DNA of 64,000 nt from Apis mellifera (lineage: Eukaryota; Arthropoda; Insecta; Hymenoptera; Apidae): NCBI RefSeq assembly GCF_003254395.2, contig NC_037652.1, positions 2,195,001-2,259,000 on the forward strand, written 5' to 3'. The notes under the pieces are model-generated. The model was not told where the DNA came from, did no database searches, and saw nothing but the letters and a program-made list of their open reading frames with translations. Position 1 is the stretch's first letter; each line of letters begins with the position of its first letter. Below are positions 12,781 to 25,600 of the stretch, in pieces. The translations under genes were made by a program, and so were the position numbers.

Positions 12781-13080
12781 TAGAATATAAATACATTAAT
12801 AATTTTAAATTGTTAATTTCCAATTATTACCAATTTTTAATTTTTATCTAATAATTATTAAATATCCATCAATTTTTACTTACTAATATTCCAGTTTCCA
12901 TCTATGAATTTCTAAATATTAATTTTCAATTTCCACATTCTATTTATTAATTTTACATTTTTATTTACCAATAATTAAATAATATCTATCAAATTTGACT
13001 CACGAATTATCAATATTCAACTTCTGTATTAATTTTCAACTTTTGCTTATTTTAATTATCAATATTCAATTTTCTGTTTT
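12780..13080. repeat. Degenerate G-depleted tandem array
   Basis: Repeated variants of TTAATTTTCAATTTCCA and TATTAATTTTCAA at a period of about 30-40 bases, almost without G on the + strand. It ends shortly before a GC-richer patch at 13200-13440. Confidence 0.45.
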
Positions 13081-13199
13081 GAATCATTTATTATAAATTT
13101 TTTATTTCGACCAAGATTAATCAAAAAAAGAGAAGAAAAAAATTTTCAAAATATTCTATTTTGGAATTTTATACTGTCAGTTAATTTCTATTGTCCAAA

Positions 13200-13440
13200 T
13201 ATATTTCAATTAGTCGAAAGATACTATTTACTTGGAAGCCAATGAATCAAAGACTTTCGAACGACGTAAGTCTCGAAGTTTTATTTCTCGTTTGTTTGAG
13301 ATTATCGACGCGTTCCTTATCACTCGCTATCAAGTTTGACCCCGACTAATGGTGTAATCACGAATCCGCTTCTTACAGCCATAGTTATCAACCAAACACC
13401 ATCAGTTTTCTGTCTCTAACCGATAAAGTATTTAAATCAT
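13200..13440. promoter_or_regulatory. GC-richer island, likely noncoding
   Basis: Contains CGACGCGTTCC and TTTGACCCCGACTAATGG. Stops occur in all frames and no domain is visible. Candidate conserved enhancer in the long intron; inference from composition only. Confidence 0.3.
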
Positions 13441-16400
13441 TATTTCTTATTCAGATGTAATATAGGAAGTTCTGATGCAAGAAACATGGAGATTAAACTA
13501 TTATATATATAAAGTTTATTATTACATTCCAAAAACGTTAATTATTAAGATAACAATTATTTTTACTCTTTTTATTTATCTTTTAATAAATATAATTCAA
13601 GTTCTGATTGTTGGCTATTTTTTTTTATTGTTTTCTTTGTAATTAACAATGATTTAGTAGCAATATTTCAGATTTCGAATATCTTATATTACTATGAATT
13701 CATTATTTTTAATTCTTCTAATTATATACATAGAACAAATTGATAAATTTCATTAAGATTATTTGCTTTTTGAAATTAAATGTCAATCATATATTTTAAT
13801 AAAATATTTTGATATCAAAAGTTAGAATTTTTCAAAAGATGAAGTTTATTTTGCCTAACTTTTGTGTTCATATTTATTATTATAATCAAAAATACAATAT
13901 ACTTATATCAAATATTTATTATTATTCTAAAATTATGATTATTGTACAATAATCTATTGATTTTCTTTTTTATTTTTTCGAAAACCACAAATCAAAATGA
14001 ATTGCAATGAAATATATATGCACAACTTCTTGTTAAAATGAAAACAAAAATTAAATAAAAAAATGTTAATACAGAATAAATGTTAAAAACTTATTTGTAT
14101 TTTGATTTTTAATTTTGCTCATTTTTAAATAAATTTTGATAATAAATTTAAATAAATTATTTAATTTCAACAAAAAGATTGAACTAAATACATTTTGACA
14201 ATAAAACTTTTCAAAAAATTTTTTTTTAAATTGATCATTTTCAATTCTTTCTGAGTAGTTCAAATATAGATTGAAATCTTGATCTTTTATATTTCTATTC
14301 TCTTTCATATTCTTATATCTTATTTGTTCTATTGTTTTATTAATTTTATTTTAATAAATATTACTAAATAATCATTAAGTAAGAATTATATTACTAATAT
14401 TACTAATAATCATTATTAAGAATTTAGTAATTTATGATTTATTATTTTAGCATAGATACTCGACATGCGAAGTTGCATCATCTTATTGATTTTAATACGT
14501 CGATGCACTCTAGTAGTTACTACATATGTACATGTATTAAAAGGATTGCGAAAATAAGTTCTACTAAAAACATGAATATTTGTATATATTATATATATTT
14601 GCTGTTGTGATATAAAAATTTACAAAATTATTATTACTTTTTAGTAATAAAATTCTATAACTATTTCTAAATCAAATATTTATTTTGTATTGTACGAAAT
14701 GAAAGCAAAAAACTCTCTGTTAAATAAAAATTTGCTATTTTTAATTGATGCAACAATAACTTAAAAATTTGCTTGTATTTTTTATTGATAAAATTTTATA
14801 AATAAATTTTTTTAAATCGTGAATTTTCTATTTAAATTATCTTGAACTATATTTTTATAATGATTTAAATTATTCAATATTTTGCCCTTATCTAATTCGA
14901 TTTTCATTATTGTAATAAATATACATGAATGAATCTATTAACTTATTACTATAAGACTTATTGACGTCATTTTTAAACTTGAAATGTACTTCCTCTTTAT
15001 TTTTCTCTTTTTTTTTCGTTCTTTTTTTTTTTATAGATTTTTCTTGTTCATTTTTTGTTATTTCTTTATATTTTTAATTTTTATGTATATTTTTGATTTT
15101 TTCCTTTCTTTATTTTTGTTTTTTATATATTCTTTTGTACTTACCTTCTTTGTGATACTCACATTTCGAATCAATCTTCTTTTCTATTTTTCTTTCTTCA
15201 TGTTATTTCATAATGGAGGCCACAAAAATTCAACATTTATACATCTAATACGATATGACATCATGTAGACATTTGAAAACAAAATTAATCATTTAAAATA
15301 GTAATTACCAAGTTTTTTTTTGCATTTTTGGTTGTTATTCTCTTTCATGTTTTTCGCTAAAAATGATTCATTATCGACTAATTAGCAAGTCGTTTATCGA
15401 CTCGTGTGTCACGAAAGGTCGTGACTAATTTTGTAAAAACTGGTCCATCCTCTTTTAAACCTTCTTATCGATCGTTCAATTTGAAATGAACACCGCAAAT
15501 TTGATTAATTAAGATAGATAATCATGCCTCAGATAATCGTCGAAACGATGTCTTGCCTATTGCGAAAGGATTTTTGTCGTTTAATAGTAATTAGTTGTGA
15601 AATAACTTGTTGACAATCGAACGAGATAAAAAGTGGCGTGTTTCATGCCATTTCCGATTCTTAATTAAAAATTTTGGGAATATTGATTAAATTTACACCT
15701 GATATATATTGATTAAATATTTTATTCGCGATTGATTATTTAGGATATAATTTTTGCTTCAAGAAAATATAAAAGAACAATAATTTAATCTGAAAAAACT
15801 TAAAAAAATCGTGAATATATAATATATAATATATAATATAAAAATGTTAAAAAAAACTAAAACGATAAAAATTTAAAAATATTTAAGAAACAAGTTAAAA
15901 ACGAAAGCAAAAGAATTAGAATTATTTAAAAAATAAAAATAGATGCAGAAATAAAAAATATGAAAAATTAAAAAATTTTTAAAATATTAAAAAGATAATC
16001 ATGTAAAATTTAAATATATTAAAACAATTAGATGTCCTTGAAAATTAAACAAAATAAAACAATTTAAGAAAAAACTTTAAAAATTGCTACAAAACCTAAA
16101 GATCCTAAAAAATTAAAAAACAATGCAATGAAATATTTAAAGAATATTAAAAAAATCTAAAAAATCCAAAAATAAGTATCTTTTTTTTAATTTAATATAT
16201 ATATCTCCAAACCAAATTTCAATTTAACAATCCATTTGCTAATTTATGATAATCATTATAAATTCAGGATATTAGTATCATCCTTTCCTCTTACCAAGTC
16301 ATAAATTAAGAAATTAAGAAATAAATTAAGAATAAATTTCATTGAACGTCATCGATAACGATAACTCGTATAAAAATTTTTTTTTGCTTATTTTTTTTAT

Positions 16401-17192
16401 ATTTTTCTTTTTAGCTTTGATTAAATACGCATGATTATTGAACCGTATATACGGATAAAGCGTAAAATAATCGCTGAAGTTTCCCTATTTTTGCAAGCGG
16501 AAGGCAATCATCGTTTTACAAAATTGTGACATCCGTTCGAAACTTTCTCATATAAAATAAATTTTGCTTTTGATCGTTGCTGTTCAATTGTGTTTGTTCT
16601 GTTCATATTTTATATAATAATTTTTTTGATTGTTTTTTCATGCGTTTGACAATGTTTCTTTTATTTTTCATTTATGGAAACGAATTATTTTGATGTAAAT
16701 AAACTATTTGACAAATGTGCAGAATAATTTGTTGTATTGAATAACCAATTCAAATAGGAAATTTGTGGGAATTGGAAGTAAATATTGGAATATTGGAATG
16801 GTTATTTAAAGAAAATATTTTAATATTACAATGAAATATTGTATATTATATACTTTATTTAATATTAAATTTGTTATTCAAATGAAAAATTTAAAAAAGT
16901 TAATAGGAAATCTGAGAAATGCTTAAGAAACAATTTTACTTAAGAACAAATTTAAAAATTCTAGAAAAAATTAAAAATGTTAAAGAAATTGAAAAGAAAT
17001 TGAAAATTAAAAAATTTTAAAAATCTGAAATCTGGTTTAAGAAATTAAAAAAGCTAAAAAATATCTAGAAGATTTAAAAAGATTAAAAAAAGAATTTTAC
17101 AAAATATATTAAAAATTTAAAAAATTTATCTCTCTTTCTTGTTTCCTCTTTAAAAAATCAAATTTCTTTCACATATATGTGTATATATATAT
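13441..17192. other. Gene-free stretch
   Basis: AT-rich. The + frame at 14984-15268 is a T-rich shadow (Phe/Leu/Ile only). A CpG-richer patch lies at 15370-15660. The + strand is A-rich and purine-biased at 15760-16190 and 16890-17120. No exon or RNA gene seen. Confidence 0.5.
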
Positions 17193-17364
17193 AATTTCTA
17201 ATGTATCATAATATATATATATATCATATATATCACAATATATCTAATATTATGATATATATCATAATATATCTAATATTATGATATATATCACAATATA
17301 TCTAATATTATGATATAATATATATCTAATATATATATATTATGATTATGATACATTAGAAATT
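17193..17364. repeat. 172-base palindromic element with 20-bp terminal inverted repeats and a 3 x 29-base core
   Basis: The left arm 17193-17212 (AATTTCTAATGTATCATAAT) is the exact reverse complement of the right arm 17345-17364. The core 17228-17314 is three 29-base units (ATATATCACAATATATCTAA plus TATTATGAT), with a single C-to-T change separating unit 2 from units 1 and 3. The core is itself nearly self-complementary. It could be a small MITE-like element or an AT-rich cruciform. No target-site duplication is obvious. Confidence 0.8.
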
Positions 17365-20300
17365 TAGAATATTTAAGATTAGAAACTACAAAGCACGAAA
17401 TAACTAAGAAAAATTTACAAACAAATCTGAAATACCGAAACATTTAAAAATAGCTTCAGAAAGATTAATCAAATATAAAAATTCGTCGATACCAAATTTT
17501 TTATCTATATAAAATCATCTAATTCGAGAATCGTCGCGTAGAAAATTTATCGCGGGTCGTTTCTAGGTTAAGAGAAATCGCGCGCAATCCGGTTAGAATT
17601 TAACTCTTCGTCGTCATGCAAAGACAATGATTTATTATCGTTCTTGAGATTACATTGAACCACAGCTAATATGACTATATTTGTCTCTTTAATTTGATTA
17701 GAAATCTCAAACAACATTATGATAATTAGGCGTCTATATATATTTTTTAATTAGAACTTTTTTAAGCAGAAATGATTTTGAAATATTTCTATATTTATAC
17801 ATTTTATTATAAAATTTATATTGAAAATATTTATATTATATTTAATTATATTTATATTTCTTTGAAATATAATAGGTACATAAAAAAATAATATTAAAAT
17901 ATATTATATTTTAATGCTAGATTATATAATTATTATTTTAAAATGAATATTTATATATTATAAAAAAATAATATATCATATTTTAAACAATATTTTAATT
18001 TTAACATTATTACAATATAATATATTGAAATCATACTATTATACAACATAAAATATAAAAAATACTATTTTGAATATGTAAGCAATAAAAAATAAAAAAG
18101 ATAAAATAGAATATAATCATTTTCGATATTTATTGCATTTTAATGGAAAATAAATATTTTATTTATCAAATCTGACTATAAACAATAAATAATATTTGTC
18201 TATCATTTAAACATTGAATGAAGTAGTATCTTCAAGTAGTATTTCCTTATGAAGATATTTCAGTTTTTTAGTATTTGTTTTAATTTATCTCATATTTTTC
18301 AACATTGATTTTATTATTATTGCATTGAAAAATACACAGATCAAAATTTCTTCGATAAGCGATGTATATATATTGATGGAATTCTGGAAATTGATTATTG
18401 AAATTTTTAAAATAAATATAATGTATTTTCTTTCATGATGATAATTTTATTAAACATCGTAAGTTATTAGTTAAAATATTTCTGTTATAGATTATTATGT
18501 TAGCATGAAAATCATTTTGTATTATTTAAAATTTGATCTGTCACTGTATTCTTTATTGTGTGTATCTTTATACTAATGCAAAAAGTTTTCAATTAAACAC
18601 AATAATTATATACTATATAATAAACTGCATTTGTTTTAATTGATTGACTATGGTCAATAGAATTTTATATTTATAAATTATTCAAAGATTATTATAATCT
18701 TAAATTGTGCTAGGAATTGCATTTTAGTTTCGATTCGATTTTTATCTTTGATGTACAGAATTAATTTCCCAAATCTCATATTTCATAAAATTCTGTGTAT
18801 TGATTTCAAATTTGGTCTGATGCTTTTTTCTATTGCTAAAAATATTTATATTTAGATAATTATAATTTTAGATATTTCATCCTGTATATGATTATATATA
18901 TGATTTATCTTATGATTGTTATAAAATTCTTTTCTGAAAATTTTCGAGTGTAAACAGTGAAAAAAATTTAGAAAAAATTTGAAAATAAAGATATTGATCT
19001 TTTTTTAATTTTGTTAAAATCCAAGCCTCATGATTTTAATTGATTTTAAATTTTATTACATTTTATTAAAATTTAAAATTTCATATTTCTAAAATTTAAA
19101 ATAAGATTTTTTCGAAAATTTCTTAAAATTTAAATCTCTAAATTTCTTCAAAGTTTACTAAAATTTTTAAGATTTAAAATTTCCCCAAATATTTATGAAA
19201 ATTCATATCTAAAAACTTTTTGAACAAAGAAATTTTCGTTCTAAAAAAATTTAATTTATATTTACACTTATTTATACTTAATTTATATTTAAAAATATGT
19301 ATGTGCATCATGAGAAAATTTGAAAATATTCGATTTAACACAGCAAGATTCTCTTCTAACGAGATTCTTTCCGATCTTTTTGATAAACAAGTTTTCCGTT
19401 AAGAGTTTTCGAAACTTTTTCACGGCGATAAACTTGCTTTTCAATCGATGAGGAAATTTGTCAAGTGGAAATGATGCAATTGTTTGCGTACAGGCGACGC
19501 AGGTAACAGCGCAACGAATAAGGCTTCCGGTACTTGGGGCACACTGAAATCGATATTGCGATGGTTAACTGCGTATGCGAAATGTTCGCACGAAATGCAC
19601 TCTGGAACCGGGTCGAAAATTACTGACACGAAACGGTCGATCTGTGTCGATGTTAGATAAATACGTCAGAAGGAAGAAGTTCTATGATTTAATTTGTACC
19701 GGATAATCTGATGTTTTGACGTATAAAAATTATTTTTCACGCATGTGTGTAGATAATAATGTATTGATATTATGAATTATATAAAAATAACGAATGATTA
19801 ATTAATTTTGAAAAAATTTGAGCTATTATTTATTTGAATCGTTATTTGAATTATCCGTGATATTTGAGTTTTTATTCCAATTATTCCAGTTTTCGTTCAA
19901 ATTATTCGATTTGCTAAACTTGTTATTATTAGTTATATGAAGTATTCGAACTTTGATATTTTAATTATTTGATATTAATAATTATTATTCTCATAGGAAT
20001 TTCATAGGAAATTTGTATTAATTTTTATAGTTTTTTGAAAATGTAAAGTGCTCATGGAAACGAAATGGTTATTATATATGGGTATCTTAGGTTTTTTTAA
20101 AAGGAACTTTTAGCTATAGAAGTTTTTACCGTTCAAAAATTCATCAAACGTCGAGGCTCTTTCAGGGTTATTTCATGTGTGAGAAAGTTAAACTGAAACG
20201 TGAGAACTAGACTTTCACCTTAGTATCTTCTTTTTACAATTATTTTTATTTATTGTAGGAATGTTTAAAATATTTAAATTGTAGCTTTTTCTTGACAAGA

Positions 20301-22392
20301 TAATTACTCTTTTTCAAATTAAACTACTGAATAATAATATTAAAATTTAAAATTCAAAACAATTCTTTCTTCAAATTTTAAATTTTTGAAATATTTGAAA
20401 CTTCAATATGATATTCGTTTAATTTAAATACATATAAATTCAAATTTCAAGATTTTAACTTGATTTTAAAATCGAGTTGTCTTTATTGAATTTCACAAAA
20501 ATTCAGGAAACTCCAAATTTTTCCAAAATTTTTTAAAATTTAATTAAATTAAAAAATTCTCTGTCATAGAAATTTTATATTAATGAAATTTTCAAAAAAA
20601 TTTAAAATTTTTATCGTATATAAATATTACAAAAGTTGAAACGTTTTTTAATACCCATAAAATCTAGAATATTTATTGAAGTGCGTCATTTCATAGATAT
20701 CCATAATGTGTTATTTAGAAAACAATATGCCACGCGACCAATCTCTGCGCGCCGTATCCCGCGCATCGAAAAGCAATCGTGGCTATACGGCGCCTAAGTA
20801 TCATTATTTTTTTCTATCGCTCAAAGCGATAACGTGTCGCCAATGATAACAGTCATCTTAGTCTAACCTCGGTCGAATAAATGCCGGGACTTTGCGCCCG
20901 AGTAGCGCACAATCCACGCAATCGTTTCACAAATTCACGCTTCTTACACGCTCCTCTATCTAATTTTGCCACTTTGTCTACGTCATTCCAGACGAATATA
21001 ACCTCATTCACCATGAACTGGAGTTTTAAAACTGGAATCCTAATATAAACCAATCTTCGATAACCTGAAATTGATTCATCAATCACATCCTCAAATTTTA
21101 TTGAAGTTAGCCATGCCATGAATAAATGATTTAATTTGTGTATTAACTGAAGCAATTGAAATTGAACTGGAATGGTTTTTAATAGAACTGGAATAATATT
21201 GATTATTACTGGAAATAAGGATCTAAGAACCTAATGAATTTGGAAGAAGATTCAGTGAAAATTCTGTGAGTTTTTAAGTTGAAAAATCTATAAGTATCAA
21301 GTTCATGTGGTATTTTTCATTACAATGAAAAATGTGATTAATAAGAATTTTGTCAAATGATGTTTTGTTGTATGGGTGAATTAAACACAGTGAATTTAAG
21401 TTTAATTGTCAATTGTTAATAAAATTGTGTTTTTTTATAAATTGAATTTTTGAAAAATTGTTAAAATAACAGTGTTGTTTGACTAGAACTGAAGGAACTT
21501 TTACATTCAAAAGATCTTAATATAATATAATATTTAATTATATATTTTAGTATAATATGTGTTGAATAGACTTTAAGAAAAAAACTGTTTAAATTATCAT
21601 TGATTAATATTGAAAGATCTTTAAAGATTCTTAGATTTAAAAACGAATGAATGAAAAATAAGATTGAATACAATAAATTTAAATCCAATTATAAATTTTG
21701 GAGTATTATTGATATTAATGTTTTTTAAATAAGGAAGGAGGAATTTTTGTATTCAAAAAATATCTTAATATAATTTAAATAGTGATTTTGTCATTGATTT
21801 GCAAAAAATAAAAACTTTTGAAGATTCTGAAAAGACTTTATTGAAGAACTTTATTAATCTGTAGATGAAAAATTTTATTTGTAAGTGCAACTGATTGAAA
21901 TTGTTTATAGTCACAGATATCAGAAACTTGAAACTGCTGTTATAAGTAATTTTTTCAAAGTATTAACAAATTTTAATAAAAATATATTTTATAAATGGAG
22001 ATCTAAAAGTTGAAAAATAATGATATTAAATTAAAATCTCCTTAAGCAGATCTGTTTCAAGTATAAGTGTAATTCTACAAATATAATATCTCTAATTACA
22101 AACAATGATAGAATTAAGTCATTGATAAAAATTATTTATCCAAATATATTAATATGATTTTAGAGAAAAAAATGAAAAATTCTATTAAAAATCAGAATAC
22201 AATTTTTCAACATATTAATAATCAATAATTTTGTCAAAAAATATGTTATAATTAATATATTATAAAATATATAAAGACTGATTAAAAGTATCCACGTCAA
22301 AGACAGAAAATATTCAAAATCTTCATATAGACTCGTTCAGAGTATTTTTACTGGAAATTATAAAATACCGAAAGTATTAGAACGCATCGTAG
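17365..22392. other. Gene-free stretch with three GC-richer patches
   Basis: Patches at 17520-17650, 19380-19670 and 20710-21130 stand out from AT-rich surroundings. The last two hold open minus-strand frames (19441-19629 and 20853-21155) without recognisable domains. The remainder is low-complexity AT-rich DNA. Confidence 0.45.
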
Positions 22393-22422
22393 TATTATTT
22401 AATTGGTTCCTCTTCATCGACA

Positions 22423-22617
22423 ATGTTGGATCGTAATGTAGTGATGGTTCTTCGAACCAGGCATGAGAGAACCGAGAGACGATTGAGGCACAAAAAGGAG
22501 GCGAATCCACCCCCCATGGAACCACCTCCGCAACTACTGAATAATAATTATTTGTACATCGACTTAAACATGAACTTCAGTGAGAATACTAAGCAACAGA
22601 CTACCAAAACAAAAAAG
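22423..22617 (+). CDS. Candidate alternative first coding exon (65 codons), possibly of the Rab32 unit
   Basis: ATG 22423 opens 65 codons (MLDRNVVMVLRTRHERTER..., then NPPPMEPPPQLL and ...TKTKK), closed by the donor AAAAAG|GTAGGC at 22617/22618 in phase 0. Composition is clearly richer in GC than the flanks, and the peptide is varied rather than intron-like. The N-terminal half is strongly basic, with a short Pro-rich linker after it. Phase 0 allows direct joining to the Rab32 core exon at 48534, which begins in phase 0. An acceptor-like TAG at 22390-22392 would also leave a phase-0 open start (YYLIGSSSST before the Met), so an internal exon downstream of 2351-2479 is the alternative. I recognise no family. 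Confidence 0.45.
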
Positions 22618-25600
22618 GTAGGCTTTGATTTTTGATATTTTTTTTCTTTATGTTTCAAAATTGTATTTTTTTTTTTTTTGGTTTCCAGAAATTAATTTTC
22701 TGAGAATTATTGAAAATAATAAGAATTGGAAAGAAAAGTTTATATTTTTAATTAAATATTATTTATTTAATGTATATTTTTTATAAAGAAATTAAGATAT
22801 TCTTAATTTTTTTTAATTTTTTGATTTTTTAATAAAAAAAAAAAGAAGAAAGAAATTCAAAAAGAGGAAATCAATATTTTTTGTTCAAAATCACATTATA
22901 TTTGCTAAAGAAAAAGTAACTTTAGATTTAAGATATTGTATCTTTAACTAACATGAAAAAAAAATTTTGGTATCTTTCTCATTAATTCATAATTATAATA
23001 TCTCATAAATATAATATCTCTACTAATCAATCAACAGAATAAATAAAAAGATCGATAATAAATTAAAATTAAATTTTTCTTGCCTTTTATCCTGTGATGA
23101 ATCTCAATAAATAATAGATTCTATTATAAATCATCATTTGTACAGAAATATAAATGATACATTCATACGTTTTACCATTGATTGAACGTCAAAGTTTATT
23201 GCAGTTTATCAATCTTCAAGCATAATTTTAATTGGTTTTACATTACATTTGTTTTATTCTTTGTTATTTACACCTTTTCTTTACATAAGCTATTATATAC
23301 TTGGATCAAATTATTTATGTAAGATTAAATTATAATATTATTATAATTTTAATATTAGAATTGTTGATTTGTAAATCAAATAATTAAAAAAAAAATGATT
23401 GTAAAATTCATTTGTATTATGATTTCTTTAGCAAATTTTATTTTTTTTTATTCTTAATTTTCGTTTTATTTTAGCTTATAGAATCATCTCTTAAATTATT
23501 GATATACTTTATATATTATTTATAGCATATAAATATATTATATATGATCTACTCTTGAAACTCGTGAATTAAAAAGAAAAGAAGAATGGCTATAACAATA
23601 ACTTTGATCTCATAATTAACGAGATGCATACGAAACGATGCGTGAGAATATGCGAATCATAGTTATGTTTTCCAGGGTCGAATTATTGTACTTTCTCTGA
23701 ATTTACTCTGAATTTATCGTCGTGTGAGAATCTTTTTTCGATAGAATAGAATGAAAATAATTAGATTTAGAGACACAAAAACACCGGAAACAGTATAATT
23801 TATTCTGTAACCAGTATCATTTGACATTTATTTCCGGTATATCATTTCTCTTTTTTTATCTATAATTAGAGACTCTTACACATTTATTTCTGTCATTATT
23901 TCATACAATGTGAGATCAGAAACTTTTCATTTTCTTCTTTATACAAATGACAACTTAATAATTGTAAATATTATAAATGAAGAAAGTAATTATTAAATTT
24001 TTTTACATAAATTTATTCACATATTATTAATCAAAATATCATATTAATGTTATTAAAATTAAATTTAATAATTAAATAACAAATAAAATTTCTATTTTGA
24101 ATTAAATTTATGAAACTATTTTTGTATCTTATAAATAATTTAAGTTTATTAACATAAATAATTTTATATATTGATTCAAAATGAAATATTCAAAAATCAA
24201 ATTGATTAATTTCAGTTATATTGTTAGATTTCAATTTTATATTGTTTATATTGTTAAAAATAATTAAGTTTTTTTTTATAATTTAAAATCAGATTTGTTT
24301 TTCCACGAATTGATATTTATCAGAAATTGTAATGCCGCTTACTTTTATAAGAGTACGTATATATGAAGAAAATGGCAGGTGAAGTAGAATAACAAGACAG
24401 AACTTGTAAGACGTCTTGTCAGTCAACAGCCTCAGATATTCATGGGATTCTCCCCTTCGTTGAAGATATACGTCGCTCATAATTTGCCTTACTTGTTTTA
24501 CTCAATATTTTATCCAAGCTTTCACCGCGAACAATCTTTCCTGAGCTGTTGTCGAATCGCTATTGTTAAGCAAACTGTGTAAATTTTCATAGTTATATAC
24601 AGTGTGACTCCGAAAAAATGCAGTAAATATTTATTTAATTTAATATAATTAAATTGATTCAATTTTCTGCTTTTTTTCGTTTAATTAATGATATATTATA
24701 ATTTAATTAATGATAATTATTATGAATATTATTATGAAAGAATATAAATTTTCATATTAGTTACATAATGAGTGCAGAAAATTTTGTTAAGTTTCAAAAT
24801 TATTGATAATATATCAATAATTATTAATTATTAATAATATTATAAATATGATTATAAATAATCATTAATAATTATCAATATTATAAAAATATAATATTAT
24901 AATATTAATATAAATATAAATTATAATATTATAAACTTTGGAAAATTGAATGTTTGATTTTTTTTTTTTAATGTATCTTTATAAATATTTATAATATAAT
25001 ATAATTTTTAAACTTATGATTGATATTGAGCATATTTTTTCTATGATATTATATCACTGTTGAATCATTTTGATCAAATTTTCTATTATATATAGAAATT
25101 ATGGGTTTTACACGTTAATTATCCAATATTAATCCAATAATCCAAATTGTTTGCAATATGGAAATGAAAAAACATATTAAAAAAATTTAGTTATCCTCTA
25201 ATCATATATATTTTATATTTTGTTATATATATATAAAGAATTGCAATTAATATATTGATTAAATTATCAGAAAAAGAATACTGCTGACATATCTTTACAC
25301 ATTTTAAACATTTTCAAATTAATAGTTCTAATAAAAAATAAATATGATAGTAAACAATATGTTATTATGTAACAAATAAATTAAACATTTATAATTTGTG
25401 TTAATGATATTTATTAACTTTTAATGATATTTGATATAATATATGATAACATATAAAGTTTATTTTTTTTTAGAAATTTTACATATTAAAAATAAATCTT
25501 GAAATTATGTAAGTTTTTGATTTTATGACAAAAATAAAAATCTTAATTTAATTTATAAATTACATTATAAATAAATAAGGAAATTTTCATGATTATTCAT

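Noticed and set aside
14984..15268. 94-codon + frame rich in Phe, Leu and Ile
   Set aside because: Translation of a T-rich intronic run; no start context, domain or composition change.
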